From an uncultured Acetatifactor sp. (GTDB lineage: Bacteria; Bacillota; Clostridia; Lachnospirales; Lachnospiraceae), in contig CAJTMX010000006.1 of NCBI GenBank assembly GCA_910577235.1, positions 1 to 64,000 on the forward strand: a stretch of DNA of 64,000 nt, in the 5' to 3' direction. The notes beneath the pieces are model-generated. The model worked only from the letters and a program-made list of their open reading frames with translations. It was not told the origin of the DNA and ran no database searches. This document shows, piece by piece, positions 26,727 through 35,159 of this stretch (position 1 is its first letter; each line of letters begins with the position of its first letter). The position numbers were made by a program, and so were the translations under genes.

Positions 26727-26873
26727 GGCATCCTGTCTCCATCCCGACCATATCTATAGAGGCAGCAGACCTCATATTTTTATGATACTACCAACCGTAG
26801 ACATATGCAAACAATTTCACTATCCCGCCAGGGAAGTGACAAATACCGGCCGGCAACCGGTACATGCGCAACG

Positions 26874-26913
26874 CAAAATCCCCACTGCACAGATCGTTCT
26901 ATGCAATGGGGAT
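26874..26913 (-). terminator. Possible terminator of the sigma-28-controlled gene
   Basis: Arms ATCCCCACTGCA (26878-26889) and TGCAATGGGGAT (26902-26913) pair with one mismatch just past the stop codon. Only TTTTG follows on the minus strand, so efficiency is uncertain. Confidence 0.5.
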
Positions 26914-26917
26914 CGAC

Positions 26918-28030
26918 TTAACATATGTCAGCCGCCAGCCATCCTGTGAAACGCTCCCTGGCCGCGTCAAGCCAGCTCTCTCCCAGACAACCCTGATGCC
27001 TTATACTGTCAAAAAAAGCCGTAATGTCCCGGCGGTCCACATTGCTGTAAATATTCGGGAGTTCCGTGTCGTCCACAGATTTTTTCCATGTCTGATAATT
27101 GTGAACGGCCTCCTCGTAGAACGTCAGCTCCTTTCCCTGCGACCACGTTCCCGAGCGGCCATTCAGTGTCTGATTGATACGGTTTTGCAGCTCTATGAAT
27201 TTCCTGCCCCAGCCGCTTTCACCTCTTACAATTCTCTGGTTCAGATCCTGCAGCTCCTTATACAGACCGGGTGCCTTGGTTTTCAGTATATCGCTCTCGC
27301 TGACATAGTCGTCCGGCGCTCCCACCAGAGGCCCCTGCTCTATATGATAGGTGACTTTGCCATTCTCCGACACCGTTCCGCCCATGCCATATCTGGCTAT
27401 GGTCTCCATGGCTGCCAGAAAATCCTTCCCGTGCTGTTCATCCAGATAGTTTTCCGCCAGGTAACGGGCCTCCTCCAGGCCAAAGGCTATAGCGTCTCTG
27501 CGCTGGGTTTCTGTCATACCCGATACGTCATGGGGCAGAAGATAATTCTTGATGATGCCATTGGACGCCTTTACCACCTGCTCCGGCGCGTTTTCCAGGC
27601 TGTCGTAAAGTCTTGCGTTGGTCTGTATATTGGGAATGACCAGCCTGTGGGTATTTTCCAAATGCACAATGCTCTTATCCAGCAGTTCCTGTTTTCCGGC
27701 CCGGTCTGCCTTCTGCTCCTGGGTCAACTGTTTCCAGTCGCCCTTTTGGATCTGATTTTGCAGACTCTGGGACAGCGCCTGCAGCCCGTCTCCTGAAAAC
27801 TCCACCAGCACATTGTCGCCGTACTGACCGGAAATCTCTTTCATGGCCTGTAGGGCCTCCTCTTTGGTCATGGGGTCCATGATCTTATTTCCATGCTCAT
27901 CCGTAGTGTTAAACTCATACTTTACCAGCGTATCTTTGGGTGTGAGCCCCTCACCGCCGGAGCCATAGCTTTTTATCGACTCCGAACCTATATAAAAACG
28001 GCTGTAGTCCTGCGTGATATTTATCGCCAT
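26918..28030 (-). CDS. Unknown protein under a sigma-28-type promoter
   Basis: The 370-residue protein has no signal peptide or membrane segment. The N-terminus (MAINITQDYSRFYIGSESIK) looks flexible. A compact segment follows (EEALQAMKEISGQYGDNVLV), then helices and a C-terminal Trp-rich part. I recognise no named domain. The ATG at 28030 has AGGAGG 9 nt upstream, whereas the earlier in-frame ATG abuts it. A perfect TAAA-N15-GCCGATAA element lies 51 bp upstream, the flagellar sigma factor pattern, so expression should follow motility genes. It may be a flagellum-associated or flagellum-exported protein; that is inference. Confidence 0.75.
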   Translation of the reverse strand: MAINITQDYSRFYIGSESIKSYGSGGEGLTPKDTLVKYEFNTTDEHGNKIMDPMTKEEALQAMKEISGQYGDNVLVEFSGDGLQALSQSLQNQIQKGDWKQLTQEQKADRAGKQELLDKSIVHLENTHRLVIPNIQTNARLYDSLENAPEQVVKASNGIIKNYLLPHDVSGMTETQRRDAIAFGLEEARYLAENYLDEQHGKDFLAAMETIARYGMGGTVSENGKVTYHIEQGPLVGAPDDYVSESDILKTKAPGLYKELQDLNQRIVRGESGWGRKFIELQNRINQTLNGRSGTWSQGKELTFYEEAVHNYQTWKKSVDDTELPNIYSNVDRRDITAFFDSIRHQGCLGESWLDAARERFTGWLAADIC

Positions 28031-28080
28031 ACTTTTCATCCTCCTTGATATAAAGTCGAAATCCTTTTCCTATAGACTTT

Positions 28081-28107
28081 TTATCGGCACATTCGAGAGA
28101 TCTTTTA
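28081..28107 (-). promoter_or_regulatory. Sigma-28 (SigD/FliA-type) promoter
   Basis: On the minus strand TAAA (28104-28107), exactly 15 nt, then GCCGATAA (28081-28088), matching the flagellar sigma factor consensus at every fixed position. The predicted start is about 40 nt before the ATG at 28030. Confidence 0.75.
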
Positions 28108-28184
28108 CCGATATTGCACAATCTGACCATACCGAATGCTGTATCTGTACAGGAACTTTGGACGGGCATGTACGATATAAACCG

Positions 28185-28874
28185 TCATTTTAAAAGCCAG
28201 GCAATACCTGCTGCCGTCCGTCCCACCGCATTGTTAAAGTGATTGCCGGGATTAAGCTGAAACAGTGTATTGATGCCTTGTTTGGAGTAGTGGGCGGCTA
28301 TCTCCTCCGTTCGCTCCTGCACTGTCTTCAGACAGGGATTTCCCGTCCTGCGCTCTCTGTCACCCAGCGACAGATACAGGCATTCCGGGTGCCCTATGGT
28401 CTCGTGAGTCAAGACATATTCACGAAAGCCCGTAAACCACAGAGATCCGGATATGCTGGCGACCCGGGAGAAAATCGGAGTGCGGTAGAGCGCGTACAGG
28501 GCAAACAGCCCTGCCAGAGAATATCCTGCCAGCCCCCTCCACTTCGGAGCACCAGGCAGGACATCTTCCACAGCCGGTACGATCTGCTGTGTTAAAAGCA
28601 GCAAATATTCGTCAGCTCCTCCCGTGCAAGGCGCCGAACCCTTAAACGCAGGCGGCATGTCCCAGGGGGGCAAATCATGGTTCCAATCCAGTCCGCTTAT
28701 GGTCACAAGCGTAAAATCCGGACAGCAAAACTCCCCCAGCGCACGGCGGATCTGCTCCTCCTCTTCCTCTGAACTGTTCAGATACACTACAGGCCCGCCG
28801 GAAACGGTACATGGGTATACGGTGATCTTTTTGCCCGATATATGGTATGTGCTACGGTCGTTCTGCTCCTTCAT
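28185..28874 (-). CDS. Alpha/beta-hydrolase esterase (siderophore-esterase-like family)
   Basis: The 229-residue cytosolic protein has the nucleophile elbow GYSLAG near residue 118 and the catalytic His in PGNHFNN near the C-terminus. SISGSLWFTGF is characteristic of the esterase D/enterobactin esterase-like family. The true substrate is unknown, and no iron-uptake genes are near. GAGG lies upstream of the ATG. It is preceded by an AT-rich gap. Confidence 0.78.
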   Translation of the reverse strand: MKEQNDRSTYHISGKKITVYPCTVSGGPVVYLNSSEEEEEQIRRALGEFCCPDFTLVTISGLDWNHDLPPWDMPPAFKGSAPCTGGADEYLLLLTQQIVPAVEDVLPGAPKWRGLAGYSLAGLFALYALYRTPIFSRVASISGSLWFTGFREYVLTHETIGHPECLYLSLGDRERRTGNPCLKTVQERTEEIAAHYSKQGINTLFQLNPGNHFNNAVGRTAAGIAWLLK

Positions 28875-29175
28875 AGCCTTGATTCCTCTCTTTATATATG
28901 TGGCATGTCTCTATTCAATTTACGCCTTTTTGTAATTGATAGAACTGCCGCCATAATCTTTAAGAACCCTTAAATGATATTTCCATTATGGCATAGGGTA
29001 TATAGAATATCCATATATTTTTTGAGGCTTTATCATACGTTTTGCATTATGTTTCTGGGGCAGAATTTTTTGATGGATAAGGAGTCAGACTTAATTTCAC
29101 CCTATAGCATTTTCTATATGTCGTATATTGCCGATATCTGTCAATATTTGTCGTCCGTTATTCCCTAAGATCATA
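28875..29175. other. AT-rich intergenic stretch without a recognisable gene
   Basis: About 300 bp, clearly richer in A and T than its surroundings. A 64-codon open frame on the plus strand lacks a ribosome-binding site and protein-like composition. GCCGATAT near 29130 lacks a matching -35. The stretch appears to be a relic boundary next to the broken C39 peptidase. Confidence 0.5.
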
Positions 29176-29204
29176 TTGTCAGTTTTCTTGTTGCAATGTA
29201 TAAT
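29176..29204 (+). promoter_or_regulatory. Near-consensus promoter before the C39 remnant and lipoprotein
   Basis: TTGTCA (29176-29181), 17-nt spacer, TATAAT (29199-29204). It reads into the pseudogene and probably serves the lipoprotein gene at 29509. Confidence 0.65.
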
Positions 29205-29213
29205 AAAATATAG

Positions 29214-29468
29214 CATTTAGAAACCAGCCTGTTCTACAATATCGCCCCAATTCTTCATGCCAAAACTCAATATCTACCCTACTACGGCGGACATTCGTCC
29301 GGACACTATATAGCCGTGAGCGAAGTAGATAGGACAACAGGAAATATCCGACTGAGTGATTGTAATTGGAATAATAAGTATTTTGGAATTCATGTAGAAA
29401 ATGTTGAAAAGGTATATCAGTCAATTGCAGCGGAATCCGGTCGGTATCTTATTTATATGTCTTATTGA
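29214..29468 (+). pseudogene. Remnant of a C39-family peptidase (C-terminal part)
   Basis: The plus-strand frame closed by TGA at 29466-29468 encodes about 84 residues matching the end of a peptidase_C39_2-like papain-fold domain: LPYYGGHSSGHYIAVSEVD with the catalytic His region, LSDCNWNNKYFGIH, and a terminal IYMSY. A TAG at 29211 closes the frame on the 5' side. No start codon occurs before the last few residues, and the N-terminal half with the catalytic Cys is missing. It is therefore a 5'-truncated gene. A strong promoter sits directly at the break, so the fragment may still be transcribed. Confidence 0.7.
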
Positions 29469-29508
29469 CGCAATATAACAAATGATTTATTTGGAGGATA
29501 AAGAAATT

Positions 29509-30717
29509 ATGCTCAGAAAAACAGGACTATTGCTCTTTATCCTCCTGTTCTGCGGGCTGTCCGGCTGTAGCCTGGCAACATCCGCACCAGAGCAGGGGGA
29601 GCATCGGATATCTGATATCTCTTCTTTAGAAACAGAGACACTTTCCATGGCAGGGAATATACAGCAGTCTGAAACCCTTATTGGTGACAGATTTACGCTG
29701 ACTGGTGAGGAGATTTTCTCCAGACATGTAGAAAATCTTGAATCAGGAAACTATGTCAATCTGGAATCAGCTGTCCGAAATACGAACTCCGTTTTTTACC
29801 AGATAAGCTATTCTAAAAATATGGCGCAGTTTACGTATCGTAATCAGATCTGTATGCGGCTCATTGATCAGGATGAGGATGCACTGCTCTACGATACCTC
29901 CGACGCTTACTGGCTCAACGAGATATGCGCAAATGATAACTATCTGTACTGGGTGGAGTATGTGTCGTCCACAGCGCCCGAAAACACTCAAGACTGCATC
30001 AAAGTCATGCAATATCAACTGGAAAGTGGAGATATAAACTGCATTGCGGAAAGAAATTATGCGGAATATGGAGACATATGTCTGGAAGTGTCGGACCGTT
30101 TTTTGACCTGGTATGATATTTGCAGAGACGGTCAGGTGGAATTATCCGTTTTCGATATTGAGAAACAGGCATTTCAGGAGCGTGACAATAGGGGCAGCGA
30201 TATGCCTGACTTAGCGGTAACGTTATACAATCCCTATGAAAGGCTGAAGATCGTGGAGGACCACATTACCTATTTTATGCTGGACCCTCAAGAACAGCTC
30301 TATATCCGGCGCGAGAATCTGCTTACAGGGACGACGGACACTTTCCTGCTGGGTAAGACCAAGCCGTACAACAAGATCGGTGGATGTTTCTCCGACAGCC
30401 GGTATATTGGATGGCATACCGAATACGGAGAGGGCGACTATTATTTTTATGATACCGACTCCGAAAAACTGTACTGCTGGAATGTGAAAAAGGACAATAT
30501 GTCTGTTTTTTCCAAATACTTTTGCGGCGGAAAGTTATATTTTAACAATACCGATGATCACAATATTTACGTCTGGAATATGCCCACAGGCCAGGTTTAC
30601 CGCCAGAATTACGGGGAGGACATATATTGGATCAAATCATTCGGAAATAACATGCTCTATCTTGATATCAGTTCCATGGGTACTAAAGGTTACTGTTCCC
30701 TGCATATTGACGATTAA
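29509..30717 (+). CDS. Predicted lipoprotein with propeller-like repeats
   Basis: The 402-residue protein has a signal peptide ending in the lipobox LSGC (Cys near residue 20), then a polar linker and a long domain of irregular beta repeats of the type NDNYLYWVEYVSS, DRFLTWYDI, SRYIGWHTEYGEGDYYFYD and GGKLYFNNTDDHNIYVW. These resemble TolB/DUF5050-like propeller blades. It is probably surface-exposed; function is unknown. The ATG at 29509 has GGAGG 11 nt upstream and gives a clean signal peptide. Codon use is more AT-rich than in neighbouring genes. Confidence 0.75.
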   Translation: MLRKTGLLLFILLFCGLSGCSLATSAPEQGEHRISDISSLETETLSMAGNIQQSETLIGDRFTLTGEEIFSRHVENLESGNYVNLESAVRNTNSVFYQISYSKNMAQFTYRNQICMRLIDQDEDALLYDTSDAYWLNEICANDNYLYWVEYVSSTAPENTQDCIKVMQYQLESGDINCIAERNYAEYGDICLEVSDRFLTWYDICRDGQVELSVFDIEKQAFQERDNRGSDMPDLAVTLYNPYERLKIVEDHITYFMLDPQEQLYIRRENLLTGTTDTFLLGKTKPYNKIGGCFSDSRYIGWHTEYGEGDYYFYDTDSEKLYCWNVKKDNMSVFSKYFCGGKLYFNNTDDHNIYVWNMPTGQVYRQNYGEDIYWIKSFGNNMLYLDISSMGTKGYCSLHIDD

Positions 30718-30755
30718 TTGGCGGGCGGCGGATGAACCCTGTCCGCCATATATCG

Positions 30756-31784
30756 CTATCGTCCGTCCACATAGCAATTCAGCAGATATTCCTTATAATC
30801 TTCCTGTGCAAAAGTTCTGTCTGAGTGTGGATCGCCGTATTTTTCCACCAGTTCCCGGACTGTGATATTTCTTGCCAGATTCAAAGCCTGCGTGTCCTCC
30901 TCCACGATCCTGCGGATCAGCTCGTCCCGCTGGTCCTCCTTGAGATTTCCAATCTTCCAGTTTGGCGTCATATGGCTAAAATTATAATATACATCATATT
31001 GGTTAGAAATATTTAAAACGATCTCCTCTTCATTGCGGTAGGCAACACTGCTTTCATCCGTCCCCAACAGCTTACACCATTCTCTCTCGGCTTTTGCATT
31101 TTCGTAATTGAGATAATAGGGAATCAGCTCCTGTGGAATATGCTGCTTTGTGATACGGATATCATACAGTTTGCGGTTCTCCCCGTCACAGGAACCGGCG
31201 TGTACAAAAAACGAGAACGGAGCATCCAGTCCGGCACATCTCTCATATAGTTTCATGTCCTCTATAACAGACAATAGCTGGGCCACATCGTCCTTGTTTT
31301 CCTCATTGATAAAAGCCTGCCAGCGGGGCGTTATGCCGTTCTCGATCAGTATCTCCGTAGTCTGCAAAAGTTCTTTGAAAGCGCCTTTCCTGCCTACATA
31401 TTTATCAGTGAGATCCTCCAATCCAAAAAAGGTCAGCTGCACTTTCTGTACACCCACTTCCTTTAGAAAATTCACATATTGCCCGTCCCGCACAATGCGC
31501 CAGAAACTGCCAAGCTCAAACCGCCTGGGCATGATTCCTCTGGAAAGGCGTAAATCCCGGCTCCAACGCTCTCTGTAATCCTCACAGAAATCCGGTTCCC
31601 TCAGCCAGCTATAGAAAGTAATATTCTCAAAATACGGCTCAAAACAGTGGAAAATCCACTCATCCGCCCCCTCTTCCATCCGTCTGTTGGGCATGTGGCC
31701 CAGCCAGCAATGCTTACAGCGGTTAGGACAACCGTACATATCCACTACCAATGACAGATGCTTGTCTGATTTTTTTATGTTCAT
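30756..31784 (-). CDS. Radical SAM protein of unknown function
   Basis: The 342-residue protein begins with SLVVDMYGCPNRCKHCWLG, placing C19, C23 and C26 in the CxxxCxxC motif for the SAM-binding 4Fe-4S cluster. The remainder resembles a partial TIM barrel. The C-terminal part has scattered Cys but no clear SPASM arrangement. No precursor peptide or partner enzyme is recognisable nearby, so a RiPP role is not supported. GAAGG precedes the ATG. It converges on the plus-strand lipoprotein gene. Confidence 0.8.
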   Translation of the reverse strand: MNIKKSDKHLSLVVDMYGCPNRCKHCWLGHMPNRRMEEGADEWIFHCFEPYFENITFYSWLREPDFCEDYRERWSRDLRLSRGIMPRRFELGSFWRIVRDGQYVNFLKEVGVQKVQLTFFGLEDLTDKYVGRKGAFKELLQTTEILIENGITPRWQAFINEENKDDVAQLLSVIEDMKLYERCAGLDAPFSFFVHAGSCDGENRKLYDIRITKQHIPQELIPYYLNYENAKAEREWCKLLGTDESSVAYRNEEEIVLNISNQYDVYYNFSHMTPNWKIGNLKEDQRDELIRRIVEEDTQALNLARNITVRELVEKYGDPHSDRTFAQEDYKEYLLNCYVDGR

Positions 31785-31859
31785 ATTTTACACCTTCGTT
31801 CCATTTTCTTTCATATATACTCTGTTCACTAAAGCAAACACAGGTTTTTTGCTCACAAT

Positions 31860-31896
31860 TTCCGCATATCTAAAACTCGGCATGTGATACTGCGCC
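31860..31896 (-). repeat. Dispersed palindromic repeat, copy 3
   Basis: On the minus strand GGCGCAGTATCAC...AGATATGCGG, near-identical to the copy at 21821 over about 34 bp with one extra base. It lies between the DUF434 gene and the radical SAM gene, about 75 bp before the latter's start. Confidence 0.65.
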
Positions 31897-31943
31897 ACAC
31901 AACAGTTTGAGCGGAAGTTTTGCTATATTCTCATAAAACACGC

Positions 31944-32660
31944 TTAAGTCAGAACCGAAAAATCCACATAGGGATACGCTCCTATGTATTCCTCGATGAT
32001 CCGGCTGTTTAGATTGATCCAGCTCCCGCATTTGTCCAGAATATTTGCATCGCTGGTAATCACATTCTCAAGCTTTTCCAGCGTTGTATCCACATTGTGG
32101 ATGACTTCCGTCCGGACCTCATAAGGAGCCTGCGCCAATACCGCTTGTATCTGCTCCTTGAGACGTCCTGAATTGGAGACGGGGGCATCCAGATAGAATA
32201 CCGCCTTACCGATCCCGTACTGCTCCAGCGTTTTTCCGATCAGCGAAATGGCTTGGGCCGTCTTATCGATCAGTCGGTAAGTGCCTCTGAGCGCTGCCAG
32301 ATCCCGCACTGTGCCGTCCATGCACTTTAGCAGCAGAGAGCCGGACAAAGCGACTTCCAGCGTGATGATGGTGTTGAAACCGTCGATATTAACTATACTG
32401 CCCTGAGAAAGAGCCATCAACTCCTTGCTTTGACGGCTTTCAACGCTTTTACCGGAAGATATGGCACGCGCCAGCGCCAGCCTCTGTCTCTCGGACAGCA
32501 GAAAATGGTTGCCCACAAAGGTGGATGCCCCCTTGATCGGATACCCCCTGTCCAGCAGATAATGCAGATCCTGCCCTGCGTTAAGCAGTTTGGGATACGC
32601 ATCGCCGTAAAACTCTGACTTATCATTGGGGGAATAGCCTCTCTGCACCGCTTTACACAT
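31944..32660 (-). CDS. DUF434 domain protein
   Basis: The 238-residue protein has the DUF434 pattern near the N-terminus (LHYLLDRGYPIKGASTFVGN, HFLLSERQRLALARAI) and a C-terminal domain with ITLEVALSGSLLLKCMDGTVRDL and VFYLDAPVSNSGRLKEQI, consistent with the DUF5616 partner domain. Members are thought to be RNA- or nucleotide-related because of the acidic beta pattern, but nothing is proven. Start at 32660 with GGAG upstream. It follows comEC by 58 bp. Confidence 0.8.
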   Translation of the reverse strand: MCKAVQRGYSPNDKSEFYGDAYPKLLNAGQDLHYLLDRGYPIKGASTFVGNHFLLSERQRLALARAISSGKSVESRQSKELMALSQGSIVNIDGFNTIITLEVALSGSLLLKCMDGTVRDLAALRGTYRLIDKTAQAISLIGKTLEQYGIGKAVFYLDAPVSNSGRLKEQIQAVLAQAPYEVRTEVIHNVDTTLEKLENVITSDANILDKCGSWINLNSRIIEEYIGAYPYVDFSVLT

Positions 32661-32718
32661 TGTACTCGCTCCAATCTACATATTACTGTTTTCAACCGTT
32701 TATTTACAGCCTATCTCT

Positions 32719-35148
32719 TTATTCTATAAATGTCAATAATCTCCATCTTTTTTTCTCCGTCTCTCCGCCGCTGCCGGACCGAACGGTGACCGCCCCGCTC
32801 TCCGGGGTCTGCACCACCATACAGCCCCTTTCCGAAAGCCGCTCTAAAAGCTCTCCGTGCGGATGCCCATAGGAGTTATCCCGCCCGGCAGAGATCAGCG
32901 CCAGCCGTGGCGTTACCGCCTGCAAAAAAGCATCCGAAGTGGAATATCTGGAGCCGTGATGGGCAACCTTGAGCACAGCCGGTTCAGTCAGGGATATATA
33001 CCTCAGATATTCGGCTAATTCCCGCTCTCCCTCCCCTTCCACATCCCCGGTGAGCAGGATGCTAAGACTGCCCTCCTCCAGCAGATAGCAGGCCGAGGAG
33101 GCATTGCTCTCACCCTTGTATCCCGCTCTGGGCCACAGGCAGGTCAGCCGGAATTCCCCCTGCTGCCAGCCCTTTCCCTGAGAGAGATATTCCACGCCAC
33201 AGCCCGCGTCCCAGGCCAACTGCCGCAACTCTTCAAGGGCCTGCGGAAAGGGCTCTGCCACCTCCGGAAAGTATAAGGTTCCTATACGAATCCCCTGGCT
33301 GTCCGTCAGCAGCTCCCGGATGGCGCTGACATGATCCTGATCTCCGTGGGACAGAAAGATACCGTCCACAAAACCGATACCCCTGTATTTCAAATACGGG
33401 ATCAGCACATATTCTCCCGCGAAACTACGGCTGCTGCTCCCTCCGTCAAAGAGATACGTCTGTCCCCGGGCAGTATGTACACAGATACAATCCCCCTGCC
33501 CCACATCCAGCATTGTCAGAGAAAAGCCGCCCCTGGGCCGTGCCGTCAAAAATATCACTGCCACAGGCAATATGAACAGGCCTACACAGCGGCACAACTT
33601 TAACAGCCTCCTGCACTTTTCTTGAGATCGGCCTTGCTGTATCCTCACGGATCGCAGCATGATGACCCCAATAGCCAAAATAACATAATATGCCGCAATC
33701 TGTCCCACACCGGGACGGCCTACGATCCACAGATGTCCTGGCAGACCTTCCGCCAAGTGACATATTTCTTCATATAGGGCCAGTATCCCTGTCACTATCC
33801 ACCGCACCGGCAAGGCTCCCGGAAACGCCATCAACGCCAACCCTCCCGTCAGCAATAAACCCATCAAGGGCAGTACGATCAGATTCAGCACCGTGCCATA
33901 GACCGGAATCTGATAGAAATACCATAGCTGCACCGGAAAAGTCGCCAAAGTGACAGAGAGACTCGCCAGCAATCCTCGGGACATGCTTTGCCGTATCGCC
34001 ATGGCCATCTTAAAAAACTTATTTTTCTTTGCCGTGTTTTCTCGCACTGTCTTTTGCTCCGGCCTCCCAAGCAGTGCCGGATAGATCCACCCCATTCCTG
34101 CCACGGCTCCGAATGACAGCAGAAAGCCGCAGTGATAGGCCAGTCTGGGATTGTGACATAACATCCCCGCTGCCAGCACTCCCATGGCCGTTAGCATATC
34201 ATAGCGCCTACATCCTATCTCGCCCAACATGCGTATCAGATACATACCTATAGCGCGGACTGCAGAGACACCCCAACCCACCATGCCGCCATAGAGCAGG
34301 ATCACGCCTCCTCCCAGCACAGCCGCTGGAATAATGGGACAGCCCAAACGGCGCAAAACTCCGTATAATCCCATCCCCAGCAGAGAGATATGCAGTCCCG
34401 AGATTGCCAGCACATGCGCTATGCCATTGTTCTGATACAGCGTTTTCAGTTCTCTGTCCAGTCCGCTGTTTTCTCCCAGCAGCATTTTTGCCAGAACGGA
34501 GGCCTCCTGTGAGGGAAGGGCCTGATAGAGCCGCCGGGTCAGATAGCGGCGACAGCGGAAAAGTGCCTCTCTGAGCCGCCAGCTCCTGGCATCGCTGCCC
34601 AGGAACCTGGCCTGCTTTAACCGCCCTGCCACACCCTCGATCAGGTAGTAGTCCGCGCTGTCCCACTCTCCCGGATTGGTGGCGTGCCGGTACAGTTCCA
34701 GCTGTCCCCGCAGCGCTACCCTGCTGCCCAGCGCCGTCTGTTCCCGCAGTGCGGCATCGCCCTCCGGCGACACGCTGTCCCAAACCGGCTGGTCGGCCGC
34801 CAGCTGGCATATCAGTCTGTCTTGTATTTTGTGTTCTGCATGGTATGAGACGGATGTTTCGTCCCTCGATTGCGTATCGGAAGATACCGCAACTGATTTA
34901 AGATAAAGAACCAGAACTTCCTGACCGTACAAGGTACGGACTTCCTTTTTATAGATCTGCCCGGTCACTGTAACCGGCAGTTCATCCCGGGAATTTACTT
35001 CCTGAGATAACGGCGTTTGCCGGAGGAAACACATTTCCTCAAGAATAGGCGATTCCCACGGCGGCGGGTTTACCAGCCGCTGCCAAAGCACTATGACAGC
35101 GGCAATGGCCAGACACCCGCACAAAAGCGGTCTTTTTATTGTCTGCAC
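32719..35148 (-). CDS. comEC: DNA internalisation protein ComEC/Rec2
   Basis: The 809-residue protein has an N-terminal OB-like region, a competence domain with many membrane helices (LAISGLHISLLGMGLYGVL is its hallmark), and a C-terminal metallo-beta-lactamase-like domain (MLDVGQGDCICVH; FLSHGDQDHVSAI; VAHHGSRYSTSDAF). ComEC forms the inner-membrane channel for single-stranded DNA during transformation. The start is a GTG with GGAGG 5 nt upstream. It is last in the operon with comEA, and all catalytic motifs look intact. No other competence genes are in view. Confidence 0.95.
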   Translation of the reverse strand: MQTIKRPLLCGCLAIAAVIVLWQRLVNPPPWESPILEEMCFLRQTPLSQEVNSRDELPVTVTGQIYKKEVRTLYGQEVLVLYLKSVAVSSDTQSRDETSVSYHAEHKIQDRLICQLAADQPVWDSVSPEGDAALREQTALGSRVALRGQLELYRHATNPGEWDSADYYLIEGVAGRLKQARFLGSDARSWRLREALFRCRRYLTRRLYQALPSQEASVLAKMLLGENSGLDRELKTLYQNNGIAHVLAISGLHISLLGMGLYGVLRRLGCPIIPAAVLGGGVILLYGGMVGWGVSAVRAIGMYLIRMLGEIGCRRYDMLTAMGVLAAGMLCHNPRLAYHCGFLLSFGAVAGMGWIYPALLGRPEQKTVRENTAKKNKFFKMAMAIRQSMSRGLLASLSVTLATFPVQLWYFYQIPVYGTVLNLIVLPLMGLLLTGGLALMAFPGALPVRWIVTGILALYEEICHLAEGLPGHLWIVGRPGVGQIAAYYVILAIGVIMLRSVRIQQGRSQEKCRRLLKLCRCVGLFILPVAVIFLTARPRGGFSLTMLDVGQGDCICVHTARGQTYLFDGGSSSRSFAGEYVLIPYLKYRGIGFVDGIFLSHGDQDHVSAIRELLTDSQGIRIGTLYFPEVAEPFPQALEELRQLAWDAGCGVEYLSQGKGWQQGEFRLTCLWPRAGYKGESNASSACYLLEEGSLSILLTGDVEGEGERELAEYLRYISLTEPAVLKVAHHGSRYSTSDAFLQAVTPRLALISAGRDNSYGHPHGELLERLSERGCMVVQTPESGAVTVRSGSGGETEKKRWRLLTFIE

Positions 35149-35159
35149 ATATACCTCCG

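Noticed and set aside
28974..29168. 64-codon plus-strand frame in the AT-rich gap
   Set aside because: No ribosome-binding site, no protein-like pattern, and its end overlaps only intergenic sequence.
29179..29424. 81-codon minus-strand frame opposite the C39 remnant
   Set aside because: The opposite strand encodes clear C39 peptidase motifs, so this frame is antisense shadow.
30756..31784. RiPP biosynthesis cluster built on the radical SAM gene and C39 remnant
   Set aside because: The C39 fragment is of the papain-like type not tied to leader cleavage, and no precursor peptide or exporter was found.
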